Notes under the pieces: generated by a model
Databases searched by the model: none
The model's input: the letters and a program-made list of their open reading frames with translations, nothing else
What the model was told of the DNA's origin: nothing
In this document: one piece after another, positions 42,543 through 54,245 of the stretch
Layout of the letters: each line of letters begins with the position of its first letter
Numbering within the stretch: the first letter of the stretch is position 1
Program-made: the position numbers and the translations under genes
From: Azolla caroliniana
Lineage: Eukaryota; Polypodiophyta
Assembly: GCA_043228905.1 (NCBI GenBank)
Contig: JBHGNT010000015.1
Span: forward strand, 10,912,001 to 10,976,000
DNA length: 64,000 nucleotides
Direction of reading: 5' to 3'

Positions 42543-43155
42543 TGTTAGGAAATAGGTCCCTCCGGATGGTGAAGACCCGGTGAGAACCAGATGAAGAGTA
42601 CCTGGCTACGGAGAGCCGGATGGTGCAGACCCGGTGAGAACCAGATGACGAGTACCCGGCAAGCGCCAGATGATGCAGGCCCGGTGAGGAGTGCTCACCG
42701 GATGAAGAGACATATTCGTAAATATGTTTCTGAGAGTCCATCGTGGCTATATTTGTAAATAGCCAAAAAGTCATATTAGTATAAATATGACTTAGGGCAA
42801 ACTGTGTCTATGATGTTGTTGTTATTGTTGGCGCAAGATTAGAGCGCGCAACTATGTACAGAGAGAGTGAGAGAGAGGAAGAGGTCGTTGCCTCTGTTGT
42901 AACCGCCGCTTGTGGCGAAGATAGAAAGCTCGAGGTCGTTGCCTCGGTGCTTTACCATTTTGTACATTCTGACATAGTGATAGTTTGCAGTTTGTGGGTT
43001 CCCGTGGTTTTACCCGTATTTGGGTTTTCCACGTAAACATCCTGTGTACTCTTCTCCTCACTGTGTCGTGCATTCATTCCCCGGTTTTTTCTGTGTATGA
43101 TTCTAAGCTTGGTTGTGGCTGAGCATTGCGCACAAGGAGCGTGTAGTTCCTGTCA
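42543..43155 (+). repeat. 3' LTR of L
   Basis: 613 bp, TGTTAGGAAATAGG to TAGTTCCTGTCA. TATAAATATGAC near 42779. Same family as solo LTR S (56090-56980) and the LTR of P, but with fewer repeat units in U3. Confidence 0.9.
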
Positions 43156-43311
43156 TATGTAACTGATTAGGTATGTGTCATAGAATATGATTCTATGACA
43201 CATAGTTAATGTGTAGAGAGTAGTGGTGTGACTCTTGACTTTTGAGTAATCATGGATTCTCAAAAGGTGTGTTCACACATTGTGCTATGTTGAGCTTGAT
43301 TCTCAACATTG
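43156..43311 (-). repeat. Fragment of an E-like copia LTR with a 29-bp palindrome
   Basis: The minus strand begins TGTTGAGAATCAAGCTCAAC, similar to the start of the E LTR (TGTTGAGAGATCAAGCTCAA). It interrupts integrase of M at 43312. The palindrome at 43174-43202 has 13-base arms (TGTGTCATAGAAT) and a 3-base centre. Confidence 0.55.
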
Positions 43312-45119
43312 GTTTTAGCTCATCTTGATATCGAATAGTTGAATACCTTTGACATATTTCACAAGTTTCCTCAAATTTCATTACATCTTTATACATATGT
43401 GGCCACCAATACTTCTCTTTTAACTTCATAAATGTCGTCCATAGGCCTCTATGTCCTGCCCACAAACTATCATGGAATTCAGTAATTATTTTTCTTTTAA
43501 TATCATCCTTACCAATGACTCGAAGAGGATTTTCGGTTGGCCTTTTTGGGCGCCTCCATAGATGCCCTTCATGTAAAAACAATTTGAATGTTCTTCTTCA
43601 AAATTCATTTAGTTGTTTCTTTGACCATGATAGGTCGGCTTCTTGAGCCTTTAAAAAATTTCCTATTTCTAACCATTGAGCTTCATACTCTGTGTCTTTG
43701 AACATTATACTTACATTAAACTCATGATGAGGCTTATTAGATACTTCATGAGCAACTTGATGGCTTGTAGTTGCCCAGTTCTTATCTTCAATTTGCATTA
43801 GCTTTTCATTTATGAACCTTGCCCTTGACAGCATATCTGCGACAGGGTTCTCTTTGCCCTTTATATGCCGCAATTCTGGGTTCATGCTTCTGATGTATGC
43901 AATCCACCGAAGCATTGCAATATCTGGTGTCGTGCAACTTGCTATCATTCTGATGAGTGGCAAACAATCTGTTTCAGCCACTACATCTGCTCCAATCAAG
44001 TAATCTCTATCTGTTTTTAGTGGAGTAACCAAACCCCACAATTCTCATTTAACTTGCGCATAATTTCTTTGCCTATCATTTAATATCTTTGCTCCAAACC
44101 TGATAGCATATCGATGTTGCTCATCATCTTCTTGGTTGATAACCCAACCAATCCCGATTGGGCTAGTATCAACTGTCACTATAATTGGTCTTTCACCTTT
44201 GTAGTCTGGTTGACGAAGAACTAGAGCTTTCAATAATGCTTCTTTCAACTGTTGAACAACTTGTGTATGTTCATCAGTCCATATAAACTTCTTCCCTTTT
44301 CTTAAAAGTTGATAGAGAGGATTTGAGACATGTGCAAAGTGTGGTAACCAAATATGATAAAATACACATGCACCTAAAAATCTTCTCACCTTTGTGACTA
44401 ATTCGCAAACTTCCTTCATGTTTTGTATTGCGTTAATTTTGATCGGTGAAGGCTTCCTCCCATACCACCCACACATATGACCAACTATTAGAACTTCATC
44501 CTGCCCAAAACTTGACTTTGTTCTTGATAGTGTCAAATGTACCTGCTCAAGCTTATTTAAAATACTTTCACAATCATTAATGTGATCCATCACAGCCTTT
44601 CTGCAACCATTTCCAACCATAGTCTCATCTTTCTCTCTTTCTAAGCATCCTTTGATAGGAATATCATCTAAAAATGGCAGAGCTACCTTTGGGATGTACT
44701 CATGTAAAACCTTGTTCATTGCATTCATCATATGAGCAAGTGAATTTGTCGCACCTTGAGTTAGAGTGCACATTCAAACCAACCCAATTGGTGTTTTCCT
44801 TGTTGTGATATTGCGACTATCAATTGCTAGTTGAAATTGGTCGTATCCTGAATATAGATCTCCCATAGAGTAAATTACTCTCCCAGCAAAAGCTTCTGCA
44901 AATTCATCAACGATCGGCCCGATTCATGCATTTCGAATTGAGACTTTGTTGACTGGTTGTAGATCTTGAATGAATCTTAGAGAGCCATCTTTCTTTGGAA
45001 CGGTGAACCATCGGTTGGAGTATGGTGCATTTGAAGGCTCTAAAATCTTCATCTTGACTTTTATCCTTCAGTAGCTCCAACAATTGAGGTAATTGAGCTC
45101 TCGGTACTGCAATAGGTTA
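43312..45119 (-). pseudogene. RT, RNase H and integrase N-terminus of M
   Basis: RT begins near 45050 (NRWFTVPKKDGSLRFIQDLQ, IYSMGDLYSGYDQFQL). A TGA lies before MCTLTQGATNSLAHMMNAMN, and the active site is FLDDIPIKGC. RNase H: PIIVTVDTSPIGIGWVINQ, then a stop at 44045, then ETDCLPLIRMI and HIKGKENPVADMLSRARF. Integrase zinc domain: FHDSLWAGHRG with CEICQRYSTIRYQDEL. The IPIKG context after FLDD is unlike the other gypsy elements here. Three in-frame stops are visible. Confidence 0.85.
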
Positions 45120-46857
45120 AAATTTCCAAGGAATATGAGGGATAGTAAATATTACCATTGGAATATGAGGGATAGTATGGTGCTTTGGATCTACACAACC
45201 AATCTCCTCGGCTTTGAATGCGAACACTTTCCCATGCCTAAAGGTCATGTCTTTGAAAGTAGCGATATCTGATTGTAGAAGAAATTCACCCCCTCTGATT
45301 CTTAAGTTATTTATTGTATCCGAAGTGAAGTGATGTCCAATCTTCTCTATTGGTCGAAGCATAAGCTTAGTTGATGCTGCCTTCATCTTCTCTTCGCTAC
45401 CAATAGGTAATGGTACTGCAACAGTTTTAATCTTTTTATCTATTGTTTTATATTTTGTGTTACATAAACCTTGTACTTCTTCATATTTACAATTATACTT
45501 ATCAATTTCATAATACATATCATCTGAGTTTACATGTATCTTTCTAACATTCTCATCATCTTCTTTCAAATACATTTCTAACTCTTCTAAGGTATTTGCA
45601 AAAGAAATTTCTTCCATAACACTTTCAATCTGCATTATCCTTCAATGCCTGATGAAATAGATTAGCATTCTTTTTCAAGTTCCTCTTGCATTCATACATC
45701 CTAGTCACACATATAGCACCACTTTCAGAAACATGAAATGACTTATTCATATGTTGTAATGCCCTAGATATGAGGGTCTTTTAGTAATGGGACTATTGCA
45801 ATCCTCACTCGCAACAGTCCTAGTCAAAAACCTGATTATTAAAATCATCACAGTCTTTTGGTATTGAATGATCACGAAGCTCTTCCTTGTTCCTCTCATA
45901 ATTTGGGCGAAGTATCATAAACTGTACACTTTGTCGTCCATCTTGGCTACGGATTTTCGCATAGGCAGAACCGTTGTCAAGGACTTTTGTCTCCATCCGT
46001 ACTGCTATGATGTATGGTTGCCCCAAGATTATTGGATAGGTAGATCCTTCCCGCACAAAGAAATGTTGATCTACCTCTATATCCCCAATGGTAACCTTTA
46101 CATTTGGGCATGCACCAAATAAATCTTCGATTACTGATGTGGCTGCTTTTACTCGCCAACCATGCTAAGTATCAATTGGCCATCTACCTTTCTTGTAAAA
46201 ATCAGCATTCATTATATTTATTTCAGAACCATGATCAATAAGTGCCATCACCGGGTCTTGAACATTTTCAATCTTCACACGATGCTCAGTAGTGGTTGTT
46301 GCCCAACATTTGCAAGAGTAGTGGCTTCTTGCATTTGTTGAACTTATCATTGAGGTTGATACATGTTGAGAGTCAACAACGATATTGTTTGACTCGTTGG
46401 TCACCACTTCATATGCTACCTTCGGATTTGTCTCTTTAACCTGCTCATTAATTTGCTTCTTTCTTCGCACAATATCAATTATTTCATCATGAAATTCCTT
46501 TTTTGCAATGCCTAACACTTCTCTTAGTGTAAATTCTACTCGACTGTCTAGTATTCTTGTTTCGAAAACTTTCTTTAAATTTGTATCTTTTTCAATATCA
46601 GACATTAGTTTGAATGAAGGACCAGATTTACCTTTTTCGACTTTTGCGTCCATCTCTTTTCTTTTGCTTTCTCTTGTCTCATGCTTTTTTGTTGAGCCAA
46701 TCTCATCATTCGGCCTTTCCCTTTTTTCTTCCACTATCACCTCTTGCTCTTGGTGTTCTGCCATTTGAGCATAGAGCATCATAGCATCTACTGGAACATC
46801 CCATCTAGTGTTTTTCCTTACAGAATCTCCGGCAACACGAAGGTCTTCCATCTTCAT
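45120..46857 (-). pseudogene. Protease and linker of M
   Basis: Same frame as gag down to about 45820. The protease shows PVMALIDHGSEINIMNADFY (D-H-G in place of D-S/T-G), a TAG near 46165, and STYPIILGQPYI. A charged linker precedes it. 45117-45635 is open in another frame and leads to RT. One frameshift between 45820 and 45635 is needed. Confidence 0.75.
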
Positions 46858-46890
46858 CTTTTGCTTTTGTGAGGTACTTACAAACTTCTC

Positions 46891-47994
46891 CTAGAATGAT
46901 GATAGGGATGGCATGTCATCGAGGCGCATTCCTGCCATTGCCGAGTAGTACATTGCGGAAGCCTTCTTTGCTTCAGCTTCTTCAAATTTAACCTTAACAC
47001 CACCATCACCAAAGTTCTTTGTAAGTGGACTTCTAGTTTCAATTAAATAAATGTTACCACTTTTCCAATACTCCAAGTCTTGATTTTCCATGTCTTTATA
47101 TTCTTCACAATCACGTAGACGATGTTTGAGACTATCGCACCACATGCATCGGGGTCGAAATGGTTCCCTTGACCTTAAAGTTTGACCATTCTCAAGCTTT
47201 GCCACTTTAATTGTTAGATCTTTCATACTTTGAACTAAATCATCAAGAAAAGACTCACTCTTAGTTCCGATCATTTCGTGTGGTTGATGCACCATTTGGT
47301 GTGATGGTTCTCGACCATGTCTTTGAACATCGATGTTTTGATCAAGCCGATTCATGATTCCCACATGTTGTATTTGTAGCATTACACCATTCCTTTGCAT
47401 TCTTTTCATAAATTTATTACAAGAATTTGTTACCTCATTCCAATCTGCCATTATACCATCCTTAGTATTTGGCACTTCAAGCATAAATTCCAATTCTTTT
47501 CTATATCTCTTATCAACTACCTGCAAAAATAAAGCAACCTTTTGCCAAGACAAAGAATTTCTTTCTTCCGGCTTTAAGTGTCCATACATTCTTTCAAACT
47601 CTTTTTTTGTGTCAGCCATAGATAACCCTTTATCTTCTTTTAAGATCCATTCGTGAAATGAACGCATAGTAACTCGAGAGAAATCTTCACGAGAATATTT
47701 AGACACAAGCACTTCTTTGAATGCATTCCAATCGAAACTATGTAATGCTTGTATTTCACGAATTCTATCTCTTAATTCCATTTCCACTAATTTATAAAAG
47801 TTTGCTATCATATTGACATCATTCACACCAAACATTTCTAGTTCATCATAATATATATTGACATACTTTGAGATATTTGTGCCATCAAACACACCAATCT
47901 TCTCTCGGACTTCTCGTAAGGCATGAAATAATTGATCTTGATTCAATTTTTCAATAAATAACCTTACCGGATCCATTGTACTTGTACTTGCCAT
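46891..47994 (-). CDS. Gag of M
   Basis: 367 codons from ATG 47994 (MASTSTMDPVRLFIEKL), 60-70 bases after the primer site. Helical gag core (EIQALHSFDWNAFKEVLVSK, then MERMYGHLKPEERN-like sequence) and a CCHC knuckle CMWCDSLKHRLRDC. It ends at a TAG 46891; the same frame reopens to protease, so the stop may be natural readthrough or a mutation. Confidence 0.82.
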   Translation of the reverse strand: MASTSTMDPVRLFIEKLNQDQLFHALREVREKIGVFDGTNISKYVNIYYDELEMFGVNDVNMIANFYKLVEMELRDRIREIQALHSFDWNAFKEVLVSKYSREDFSRVTMRSFHEWILKEDKGLSMADTKKEFERMYGHLKPEERNSLSWQKVALFLQVVDKRYRKELEFMLEVPNTKDGIMADWNEVTNSCNKFMKRMQRNGVMLQIQHVGIMNRLDQNIDVQRHGREPSHQMVHQPHEMIGTKSESFLDDLVQSMKDLTIKVAKLENGQTLRSREPFRPRCMWCDSLKHRLRDCEEYKDMENQDLEYWKSGNIYLIETRSPLTKNFGDGGVKVKFEEAEAKKASAMYYSAMAGMRLDDMPSLSSF

Positions 47995-48061
47995 GTTGAT
48001 GTTGATCTTTACTTTAGATGTCTCTTCTACTTCCCCGTTTCACGTCGGGTTCACCAGATTG

Positions 48062-49018
48062 TGTCGTGACATGGCTCGCCTAGAAGCGTAGCGTTGCGCA
48101 GACAAAAGATAACGTGAAAGTGAGGAAGGAATCGTTGGGATTATGGACGAAAGAGATAAAAGAGTAGAGATGGAGTGAATAGAGATCAATAAGATATGAC
48201 AAGATAGGATTTTTTAAGTAATATAAGATATGACAAGATAAGATATAAAATAATATTTGAGAAAATATATGAAATTTATAATCATTTTCATGAAAGAGTT
48301 ACAAAATGGTTGCAAGCATCGTTGAACCTTCAATTCTTGTCTCGCAAGGTAACCACCATCCTCTTTCTTAATAGTAGACCATAGTCTTCCCTTCAATCTC
48401 GCGACAAGTATAAGACTTGAACCACCGCCCTTCCGTTTTGAGTTGAGGACCACAACCACCAAGCTAGCTCTTCTTTTTTCTTAAAGATACCTTTCTCTCC
48501 CTCTTTCTCTATTATAATATATCTTTCTCTAGATCCAATATAATCCTCTCAATCTTATTTCTTGGGTCCTTTTCTCTATACTTCCTTCTCCTTTAATAGG
48601 GAAGAGATGGTTCTACATGTGGGCCATCTAGCGCACATGTAGCACGTTTGATGGTTTAAACCGTATAATACTACTTCAAATGAAAACAAGACACATATTT
48701 ATATACATTATAAGTATAGGCTAAATGGCAAGGATTATATTTCATGGTTTAGACTATAAAATACTACTTCAAATCATATATTAATTATAAAATTATTATT
48801 ATAGGCTAAATGGTAACCTTTGAGTGTCATAAGGTAGGGTTTATTAGTTCAAGTCCTCTCTTGTCCATGTAATATAATAGATATAAATTTTTTTGTCTCT
48901 ACATATAATGTATAATATTATCATAGTATGTTATTAACATTATAAAGGTTTATTTTATTTTCATTACATATTTATCTTATTGTAGAATTTTAATGTGAAG
49001 CTTTCGTACTTCACGACA
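48062..49018 (-). repeat. LTR of M
   Basis: 957 bp. Minus strand starts TGTCGTGAAG and ends GTCACGACA, so its ends form a 7-base inverted repeat. A hairpin (GTGAAG/CTTCAC, 48995-49014) sits at the outer end. A primer site TGGTGAACCCGACG follows five bases inside. A tRNA B-box-like AGTTCAAGTCC (48846-48856) is on the plus strand. Ends are supported by T (62191-62980), which has the same termini. Confidence 0.72.
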
Positions 49019-49214
49019 CTGTTGGTGTTGGTGTTTCAGTTGAGGATAACACATGGTTTCTCACACCCACCACTTCTCATTCACCCCTACACTGTGCTTT
49101 CGAAAAGGCAGTCGTAAATGGTAGGATAATGTCATAGACATGACAACAGTTATGTCAAGATTTGAACTATTGACCTCTTGTATTATAATCAAGTGTTATA
49201 TTGTAACCAACACA
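49019..49214 (-). repeat. Possible tRNA-derived SINE
   Basis: The minus strand from about 49212 reads like a tRNA: GTTGGTTACAATATAACACT, an anticodon-like stem CTTG...CAAG, and T-arm GTCAA-AGTTCAAATC-TTGAC (B box at 49168-49159). About 130 bases of body follow and the M LTR cuts the end. No poly-A tail or target duplication is visible. Confidence 0.4.
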
Positions 49215-49232
49215 TCCAAGTACATAATCGTG

Positions 49233-49561
49233 TGTTGAGCGAGGAAGCTCAACCGGATCCGGATCAGTTGAACAAGCCAGAGCCGAATCGGTATCCAGAT
49301 CGGAGAACCAGATCGATGTCCGGATGATATCTGGAACTAGGAGCCGGATCAGTTCGAAACCGGTAGGTCGTTAGAGGCTTACGGATCCAGCCTAGTACGT
49401 AGGCATTTTTTTGGGAGTCAGTGATAGTCGCTTATGTGAGCATTGAAGTACCTGTCAGTACTTGTGTTAGCCCTTTATGGACTTGTATAAAAGTGCTCTT
49501 TGAGCACATTCTATGTACAAAATATTGAGAGTATTATTTTGAATAGAGTTTTTATGTTCTG

Positions 49562-49613
<52 letters not shown>

Positions 49614-49716
49614 TATGCTTATTCTCTGTGTTAAGCTTCCATTAAACCTTCTTCTCTTTACTGTTACTATCCGGAAGAGCCGGTTCGGCATAAGCTTCTG
49701 CAAGCTAACTTCTACA
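49233..49716 (+). repeat. 5' LTR of N
   Basis: 484 bp, TGTTGAGCGAGG to ACTTCTACA, followed directly by TGGTATCAGAG. TATAAAAGTGC near 49487 and a long CT microsatellite (49558-49608). Confidence 0.92.
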
Positions 49717-49812
49717 TGGTATCAGAGTGCGAGGGTTGAGAACCTCTGTAACCGACAATCGACTAGTGAAGACAAACCCTAACACCCGGTGAAGAACAGA
49801 AGAGAACTTAAG

Positions 49813-50720
49813 ATGGACAGAGGAATGGCAAGGTCACTTCCAACGAAAAAGCTCGACTAGAGCAACTATGCATCTTGGTCATATAAAATGCATCAGTACC
49901 TGTTGGGGCATGGATATTGGAGCTATGTAGAAGGAACCAACAAGGTAGCACCAGAGGCGGCACACAAAGACTTCCCGGCATGGGAGCAATGACTGAGCGG
50001 ACTATTGTACTACCTCGTGTCCGGTGTGCATGAATAGATGCTCGGCTACATCAAGGATGCAAAAACGCCAAAGGAAACCTGGGAAAAACAACCCAAAAGT
50101 TGTAGCTCCGGCAAGAGCTAAACAACATTCGGCAAAGAGACATGTCGGTTACAAACTAAACCTCCAAGATAAAGGAGATTTATGACTCGCTCGAGTCCAT
50201 CAACGTGACAGTGGATGAAGATGAGATGGTACAAATCTGCCTTGGAGGTCTAGCGCAAAGGTACAGGCCTATCCGAACAACTATCCTCACCCAAGAGAAG
50301 CCACCATCCTTCTTCGACTTGCAATCGATGCTAATGGTCGAAGAAAACCACGTGAATGGGTCCAAGACCACTCAATCAGATAGCCGGATGTTGTACACAG
50401 AGGTGGATCGTCCCCGTGGGCGTGGTGGACACGTTGGGTCAGCACGCAATGGAGGCAGCCGGCAGGAGCAGAACTGAAGGCTCAGAGATAGTCATGCCAG
50501 TGCCGAAAACCGGCAAGGAAAGGCCGACTAAGAACACTAGTACTGTGGCAAGAAAGGCCACAGAGAAAGTGAGGGTTGGAAGAAGTGTGCCGATTCGGAT
50601 AAATCTGGATCCGACAAGACTAGACAAGGAAACCGGCAAAGATCGCACTACGTAGAAGGATCTGAAGGATCCAGAACTAGGAAAACCGGAAAAGGACCAG
50701 CCTTCGTAACGAAGCACAAG
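49813..50720 (+). pseudogene. Gag of N
   Basis: MDRGMARSLPTKKLD, stop, SNYASWSYKMHQYLLGHGYW, then several stops and a frameshift, then VDEDEMVQICLGGLAQRYRP and an Arg/Gly-rich segment. Closely matches gag of E. Confidence 0.85.
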
Positions 50721-51930
50721 GTGAACTCAATGAAGAAGACCACTTCCGGATCGGACGAAGTATGGTATGTTGATTCCGGCGCATCAAACCACATGACGAG
50801 CCACGAAGAATGGTTCTCTTTTTTGGAGAAACCGGAACAATCGAGAATCGTCGAAACCGGAGAAACCTCTCACCCGATTGTGCATGTCGGAGAAGTGCCT
50901 TTAAGCCATGTCAGACAAAAAGGGAAGTTGATGAACGTACTACACGTTCTGACTATCACAACGAACTTGGTGGAAGTTCGACAAATCATCAACCAAGGGA
51001 TGCAAGTGCGGTTTACGCAACTTGGGTGCTTCATCGAGGAAGAAGGCCAGACAATTGTGCAAGGGCGCAGAGAAGGGAGGATGTTCATCCTCAACACTAA
51101 TGACGTTGGCACCGCCATGTTTGCCAAAGCACAAAAGATTGAATCAAACATCGATCTCTGGCACAAGCGGATCGGCCACGTCAATTACCGGAGACTTCAA
51201 GAACTGCAATCGAAACAGGTTGTGTTTGGTTTGCCGAAATTCACTGGCTAGAAGGCCCAAGTTTGTGAAGCCTGCCAACTCGGGAAGCAACATCGGCTTC
51301 CATTCCCCACCGAACGAAACCGGAGCCGTAACAAGCTCGACTTAATCCATTCGGATGTATGGGGCCCGACACAAAACATTAGTCTTGGCAGTAGTCGTTA
51401 TTTCGTCTCCTTCATCGACGACTACAGCCGGCACACGTGGATCTACCTCATCGAGAAGAAAAGCAAAGTCTTCGACTGTTTTCGAAAACTTCAAAGTTTA
51501 GTCGAAAGGGAAATGGAGAGGAAGATCAAGTGCCTGCGGTCGGATGGAGGAAAAGAATACTTTTCCGCCCAATTCAACAATTATCTACAACAGAACAAAA
51601 TTTGGAGAGAATTCAGCTGCAGATACACACCGGAGCAAAACGGTGTGGCCAAAAGGAAGAACCGGTCGATTGTCGACGTGGCAAGGGCAATGCTGGAGGA
51701 GAAGAGCATGCCCCAATTCTACTAGGCTGAGGCAATCCGGACGGCCATCTACATCCAAAACCGGATCAAAGACAAGGTGTTAGCACATGAGCTGTATTTC
51801 GGGCGGAAGCGAAATTTGAGGCACATTCAGATATTCGGTAGCATAGCATATGTGCATGTACCGGATGAGAAGCGGAAGAAACTAGATCTGAAGTCAAAGA
51901 AGTGCATCCTAGTTGGTTACTCGCATGAGC
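50721..51930 (+). pseudogene. Protease and integrase of N
   Basis: EVWYVDSGASNHMTSHEEW (protease), DLWHKRIGHVNYRRLQ (pre-integrase), a TAG at 51249, VCEACQLGKQHRLPFP, SFIDDYSRHTWIYLI, CLRSDGGKEYF, TPEQNGVAKRKNR, a TAG at 51723, and IFGSIAYVHVPDEKRKKLD to about 51930. Then homology ends and 160 unassigned bases lead to the 3' LTR piece. Confidence 0.88.
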
Positions 51931-52091
51931 AACTACTAAACACAATCTCATACTTACAATTGTGAAATTTTAAGTTGTTATCTCATGTGTTTCACTTTGA
52001 GTATGTATACTATCTCATCGTGTTTTTAGTGTTGTGACGTTTTTGTAGTATCCCTAAGCGCCTTGATGTTTTACATTTAGGGACTTGGATA

Positions 52092-52226
52092 TGAATAGAG
52101 TTTTTATGTTCTTCTCTCTCTCTCTCTCTCTCTCCTATGTATGCTTATTCTCTGTGTTAACCTTCCATTAAACCTTCTTCTCTTTACTGTTACTTCGGCA
52201 TAAGCTTCCGCACGCTAACTTTTATA
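52092..52226 (+). repeat. 3' LTR remnant of N
   Basis: GAATAGAGTTTTTATGTTCT through the CT microsatellite to the end, matching 49541-49716 with a shorter microsatellite and a small deletion. Confidence 0.85.
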
Positions 52227-52261
52227 TCGTGTTATGTATATCTTTATAGATTATCTATTCA

Positions 52262-54245
52262 TGTTCTAGGAGTTTTTAGAAAGTTCGAGAACTAGAAGGT
52301 TCTTGAGGGTTCTAGAATATTCTCCAAAATATTCTCAAGAATATTCTAAACCACGTACTTCAACTCACAGTTTAAATACTTGTAACCTCCTTGGTCCCTT
52401 TCAAGGGATTCAACACCAGTCATTGACACATCAATCTAGAATTCTCATTTCGCCCCATCCTCTCTCCTTGTTTTATATCTCTGTCTTCATGCTCTTATAT
52501 TGTTCCTAGCATCTAAAGTTCCTCATCTCGTCGCTCCCAACTTCCCAAGTTTCTATCCCCATCATGTCGAGTTCCACGTTCATAACCTTATCGGTCATAG
52601 CCTCGTCATCTATGCTTTGTCGTAGTCTAGGGTTGGTGTGTCCGTGACAAGATCGGCTTTCCTATGAAATTCGATAGAATGCAATCACAGTTTAGGGGAT
52701 TCCTTAATCAGGTACGATTAGTCATTCAAATGCATCCTTCCCGATATCCCACCGATGCATCACGAGGGGGTCTAGTAGGCACGTTGTTATGTGGCTCAAC
52801 TTTGCATTGGTTTGCTCCATTGTTAGAATAGGAATCTCCATTACTAAAGAATTTTGAAGAGTTTATAAGTGAGTTTAAACCCTATTTTGGAGATACTGAT
52901 AGCATAAGGACAGAAATCAACAAAATCCGACAATTACGTCAAGGTGACCATCCAACCTCCGCATACGTTGCAAATTTCCATCTACTTGCCTCTGATATCC
53001 CCTGGGATGACCAAGCATTAATGGAGCAATTTTGTTATGGCCTACGTAACGATGTCAAGGATTTACTCTTGACCTTCCCTGAAGAGCCAAAGTCATTGAC
53101 AGAAGCAATCAGTCGCGTAGTATGATGCGATAACCGCCTCTTCGAACGACATTTGGAACGTCAATCTCAAATTCGGAGGGCAAGATCGTAGCCCACCTAT
53201 GCTTCAGTTATAGCAAAGCCTTTCCCAAGGGAGTCATTTAATACATCCCCAACAAATACTCCGACTCCAATGGAAATCGACACCACGTCGTCACGGACCA
53301 CTATCGGAAGAAGAAAAACAATGACGCCAGACAAATCGATTGTCTTTATTGTGGTGGACCAGGGCAAATTGCAGTGAATTGTCCCCATCGGCCAAGAAGG
53401 CAGGTAAATCAAATAACCGCTAGTACTAATAGTACAAAACCCAAGTCTATTTCCCTTGATGTTTCTAATAGTCGTAATAGCCGAAGCCTTTCAAAGAAAT
53501 TTGAAATCCTTAGTAAACTAGAAGAAGAGTTAGACGATTAAGTCCAGCCAAAATAGGAAATGTTTGGTTAGACAACCCTAGATCTGTGCCACCCATTAGT
53601 CGTTCCATTTCCTCTAAGCAAGTTAGCAATGTGTTCTTAACTCAAGTAATGGTTAGTACTAAAAGTACTACTCTAGTACATGTCTTAGCACTCATCAGAT
53701 ACTCCTAAGAAAACTTTCTTGGCCAACATTTATAGTAGTTATTGATGGTCGTACCATTACTTCCAGAAAAATCATAGGGGAGTCAAAGCCGATTCAAGTT
53801 GTCCTGGATAACTTGGTGTGTGTAGTATCATTTAATATAATTGGTAGTCCAGATCATCCAATTGTCTTGGGGTTACCGTGGTACAAATTACATAACCTAA
53901 AAAGAAATTGGAGAACAAGAAAATCCGGTATCAACAAATGCGAGGATCTACTCATAAGATTGCAACCATTTCGCTACATCAACTGCGTGAGGAAGGACGC
54001 AAGGAAGCAATGTTTGACTTCGCGGTATTAGTAAAACCTTCCAACGCTACTAAAGAGGAATCCACAATTCAACTTCTAGAGAAGTATCATCAGTATGCCG
54101 ATGTGTTTGATAAAATACAAGCCAATGCACTTCCTCACCACAGACCGTATGATTGCCCTATCAATTTACAATCGAGAAAGAGCCACCATGAGGACCGATC
54201 TACAATTTCTCACCAACCGAGCTAGAACTCCTTCGAGCCTATATA
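52262..54245 (+). pseudogene. Gypsy Q: LTR, gag, protease and start of RT
   Basis: A probable LTR starts TGTTCTAGGAG (52262; end near 52511). Gag at 52660-53540: FRGFLNQVRLVIQMHPSRYP, DIPWDDQALMEQFCYGLRND, and in a shifted frame the knuckle CLYCGGPGQIAVNC. Protease remnant at 53700-53900 with HPIVLGLPWYKLHN, then EKYHQYADVFDKIQANALP and PYDCPINLQ leading to RT, where copia R begins at 54246. Multiple stops and frameshifts. Gag and protease are chromovirus-like. Confidence 0.8.

Larger units (their letters stand above)
43312..49018 (-). mobile_element. Element M: Ty3/gypsy element, 3' part missing
   Basis: Minus strand. LTR 49018-48062, primer site near 48056, gag 47994-46891, protease region to about 45820, RT and RNase H to 43598, and the integrase zinc domain to 43312, where an LTR fragment cuts it. 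The 3' LTR is absent. Solo LTR T in P belongs to the same LTR family. Confidence 0.87.
49233..52226 (+). mobile_element. Element N: Ty1/copia with deleted RT region
   Basis: Target duplication TCGTG at 49228-49232 and 52227-52231. The 5' LTR is full length, the 3' LTR is only its last 135 bp. Gag, protease and integrase are present but broken; RT and RNase H are gone. Same lineage as E. Confidence 0.87.
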
